Below are positions 62,043-64,000 of a stretch of DNA of 64,000 nt, one piece after another. Location of the stretch: NCBI GenBank assembly GCA_024362935.1, contig JANCRA010000033.1:6343001-6407000 (forward strand). The letters are read 5' to 3'. This stretch comes from Setophaga petechia. Taxonomy: Eukaryota; Chordata; Aves; Passeriformes; Parulidae. The notes below the pieces were generated by a model. It was not told the DNA's origin. It ran no database searches and worked only from the letters and a program-made list of their open reading frames with translations. The translations under genes and the position numbers were made by a program. Each line of letters starts with the position of its first letter. Within the stretch, counting starts at the first letter, position 1.

Positions 62043-62957
62043 AGACTGTCACTGCCTGACTGTCACTGCCTGACTGTCACTGTCTGACTGTCACTGTCTG
62101 ACTGTCACTGCCTGACTGTCACTGCCTGACTGTCATTGTCAAACTGTCTGACTGTCACTGTCAGACTATCACTGTCAGACTGTCACTGCCTGACTGTCAC
62201 TGTCAGACTGTCACTGCCTGTCACTGCCTGACTGTCACTGTCAGACTGTCACTGCCTGACTGTCACTGCCTGACTGTCACTGCCTGTCACTGCCTGACTG
62301 TCACTGCCTGACTGTCACTGCCTGACTGTCACTGTCTGACTGTCACTGCCTGACTGTCACTGCCTGACTGTCAGACTGTCACTGCCAGACTGTCACTGCC
62401 TGACTGTCACTGCCTGACTGTCACTGCCTGACTGTCACTGTCTGACTGTCAGACTGTCACTGCCAGACTGTCTGACTGTCACTGCCAGACTGTCACTACC
62501 AGACTGTCACTACCTGACTGTCACTGTCAGACTGTCACTGTCAGACTGTCACTGTCTGACTGTCACTGCCTGACTGTCACTGTCTGTCACTGCCAGACTG
62601 CCTGTCACTGTCTGACTGTCAGACTGTCACTGTCAGACTGTCACTGCCTGACTGTCACTGCCAGACTGTGACTGCCTGACTGTCACTGTCAGACTGTCAC
62701 TGCCTGACTGTCACTGTCAGACTGTCACTGTCAGACTGTCACTGTCAGACTGTCACTGCCAGACTGTCACTCTCAGACTGTCACTGCCTGACTGTCACTG
62801 CCAGACTGTCACTGCCTGACTGTCACTGCCTGACTGTCACTGTCAGACTGTCACTGTCAGACTGTCACTGCCTGACTGTCACTGTCAGACTGTCACTGTC
62901 TGTCACTGTCAGACTGTCACTGTCAGACTGTCACTGCCTGACTGTCACTGCCGGACT
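62043..62957 (+). repeat. 14-bp minisatellite array, about 65 units
   Basis: About 915 bp of head-to-tail 14-bp units of the form CTGYCWGACTGTCA, where Y is C or T and W is T or A. This gives four main states: CTGCCTG, CTGTCAG, CTGTCTG and CTGCCAG, each before ACTGTCA. A few 7-, 8- or 10-bp partial units (for example CTGCCTGTCA) break the register. The unit is internally repetitive, as two related 7-mers, suggesting growth from a 7-bp seed. Variant states come in short runs rather than in a fixed higher-order cycle. The array is bounded sharply by unique sequence. Copy number is likely polymorphic, and the assembled length may be compressed. Confidence 0.96.
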
Positions 62958-64000
62958 CTCTGTGGCTGTCACCAGGCACAGCCCAGGAGGGGAGGTGCAG
63001 GTGGAGATGGAGCCCCTGTTCCATGGCACTTTCCCCCTCCTGCTGATGAGTTCACCTCAAGGGCTCTGCTGTGAGCCCTGAGCTCCTTGTAATTCCTTCT
63101 GGGGACACGGGGAACAAACGGGGCTCTCCTCTCCCTCACAGCCCTTTGCACGGGGGCTGCACTCACATCTCCTTGAGGATAAAAACTTAAATTCTCCCAA
63201 AGCTCCTTTCTACATTGTTTTCTGTGCTTTTGATCATTTATTGTTTTTATTGCTATTAACAACACAAAACTGAACTTTTAGTACTGGGAATTAGAATGAA
63301 TGCTATGGAACTCTGACAGAATTATAGCAGATTTGTACATATATGGTTTTACATTGAGTAGAGCAAGAACTGGAACTAATTTGTTGTTACAAAAGTAAAA
63401 GTACACATGTCCTCAAAATAATATCCCAGAACAAGAGTGATTCTGAGGACACCAAACTATGCTAACATTACATGTTGAAAGATGAAAGAGCCTTTAATTC
63501 TAACTTTTGCAAATAACCCTTTTATGATTTATCAGATTTTAAGAGTCGTTTCTTAATTAAAAACATATATTAGTTGTATATGAGTTTATTTCTGTGTTTA
63601 AAGAGTTGCACTTCCAATTAGCTTAACACCTTCTAGTACAAATTAAAAATTAGGTAAAGTGAGCCAATGAGGAATGCTATAGGTGACATTTCCTATAAAC
63701 ATGAAATTAGGTAAAAACTGTCTCATGGTTGTTAACTGTCCCCGATGGAACAATGATAGTTCAAAGCTAGAATCCAGCACACACAACTCTCAGGTAAATT
63801 CTGTGGTTTATAGGTTTATTTGGAAATATCTACAGTTAAATTTTCCCTCTTCTGAGCTTGACACAACATTCTTTCTCATTTTCTTTCTTTTGCTGTATTC
63901 ACAATGGATTGATTTTTACATTAACTGGTACATTGGCACCAGAGCCCCAAAACCAAACCCCTCGAATGTGGAATCCATATAGAAAAAAAGGGATTTCTCT
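62958..64000. other. Non-coding stretch after the array
   Basis: About 250 bp of moderately GC-rich DNA (62958-63170) follow the array. They carry a 98-codon minus-strand open frame without recognisable features. The rest is AT-rich. No gene is seen, and the window ends in unannotated sequence. Confidence 0.5.

Noticed and set aside
1..64000. CRISPR arrays, tRNA or rRNA genes, bacterial-type operons
   Set aside because: The tandem repeats lack unique spacers of constant length. No tRNA-like folds with A/B boxes or rRNA segments were noticed by reading, and the sequence character is vertebrate nuclear.

Overview
The window reads as vertebrate nuclear DNA, most likely from a bird. Recognisable interspersed repeats are almost all CR1-type LINE fragments, mostly 3'-end and internal pieces, on both strands. 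There is one solo retroviral LTR with the 6-bp target duplication typical of class II (ERVK/alpharetrovirus-like) elements. Most of the sequence is AT-rich, CpG-poor and stop-rich in all frames, with no bacterial-style gene packing. Most open frames of 60-150 codons are chance frames, or lie inside repeats and CpG-rich DNA. I could not recognise any complete protein-coding gene, tRNA, rRNA or CRISPR array.

Layout: 1-5.0 kb is non-coding, with a perfect 12-bp-arm hairpin (378-405) and a 30-bp x 4 minisatellite (1009-1128). A solo LTR lies at 5066-5412 with perfect 6-bp TSDs. 5.4-10.9 kb is non-coding, with one CR1 3' end (7764-7900). 10.99-12.25 kb is a strong unmethylated-type CpG island carrying a consensus CRE, GC boxes and a (CGG)7 tract. 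A plausible minus-strand first coding exon (in-frame stop, ATG, 34 codons, splice donor) lies inside it, so this is the only likely promoter. 12.3-41.9 kb is long intergenic or intronic DNA. It holds two antisense CR1 pieces (12708-12955 and 36440-37230), a decayed repeat of STAT-like palindromes (about 21970-22350) and small tandem repeats. 42.0-42.86 kb is a second GC-rich block, but it is mostly a 26-unit minisatellite with 16/24-bp units and a 168-bp higher-order period. A near-consensus CTCF-type motif sits at its 3' flank. 43.2-62.0 kb is again non-coding, with two plus-strand CR1 pieces and a possible MIR-like relic. 62043-62957 is a 0.9-kb array of a 14-bp unit with two-state variant positions.

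If the minus-strand exon is real, the gene would run toward lower coordinates, with 0-11 kb as its first intron and 12-64 kb as upstream intergenic DNA. That direction is inference. The clearest unusual content is repeat structure: the young solo LTR, the higher-order minisatellite beside a CTCF-like site, and the long 14-bp variant array. I found no convincing new gene system.
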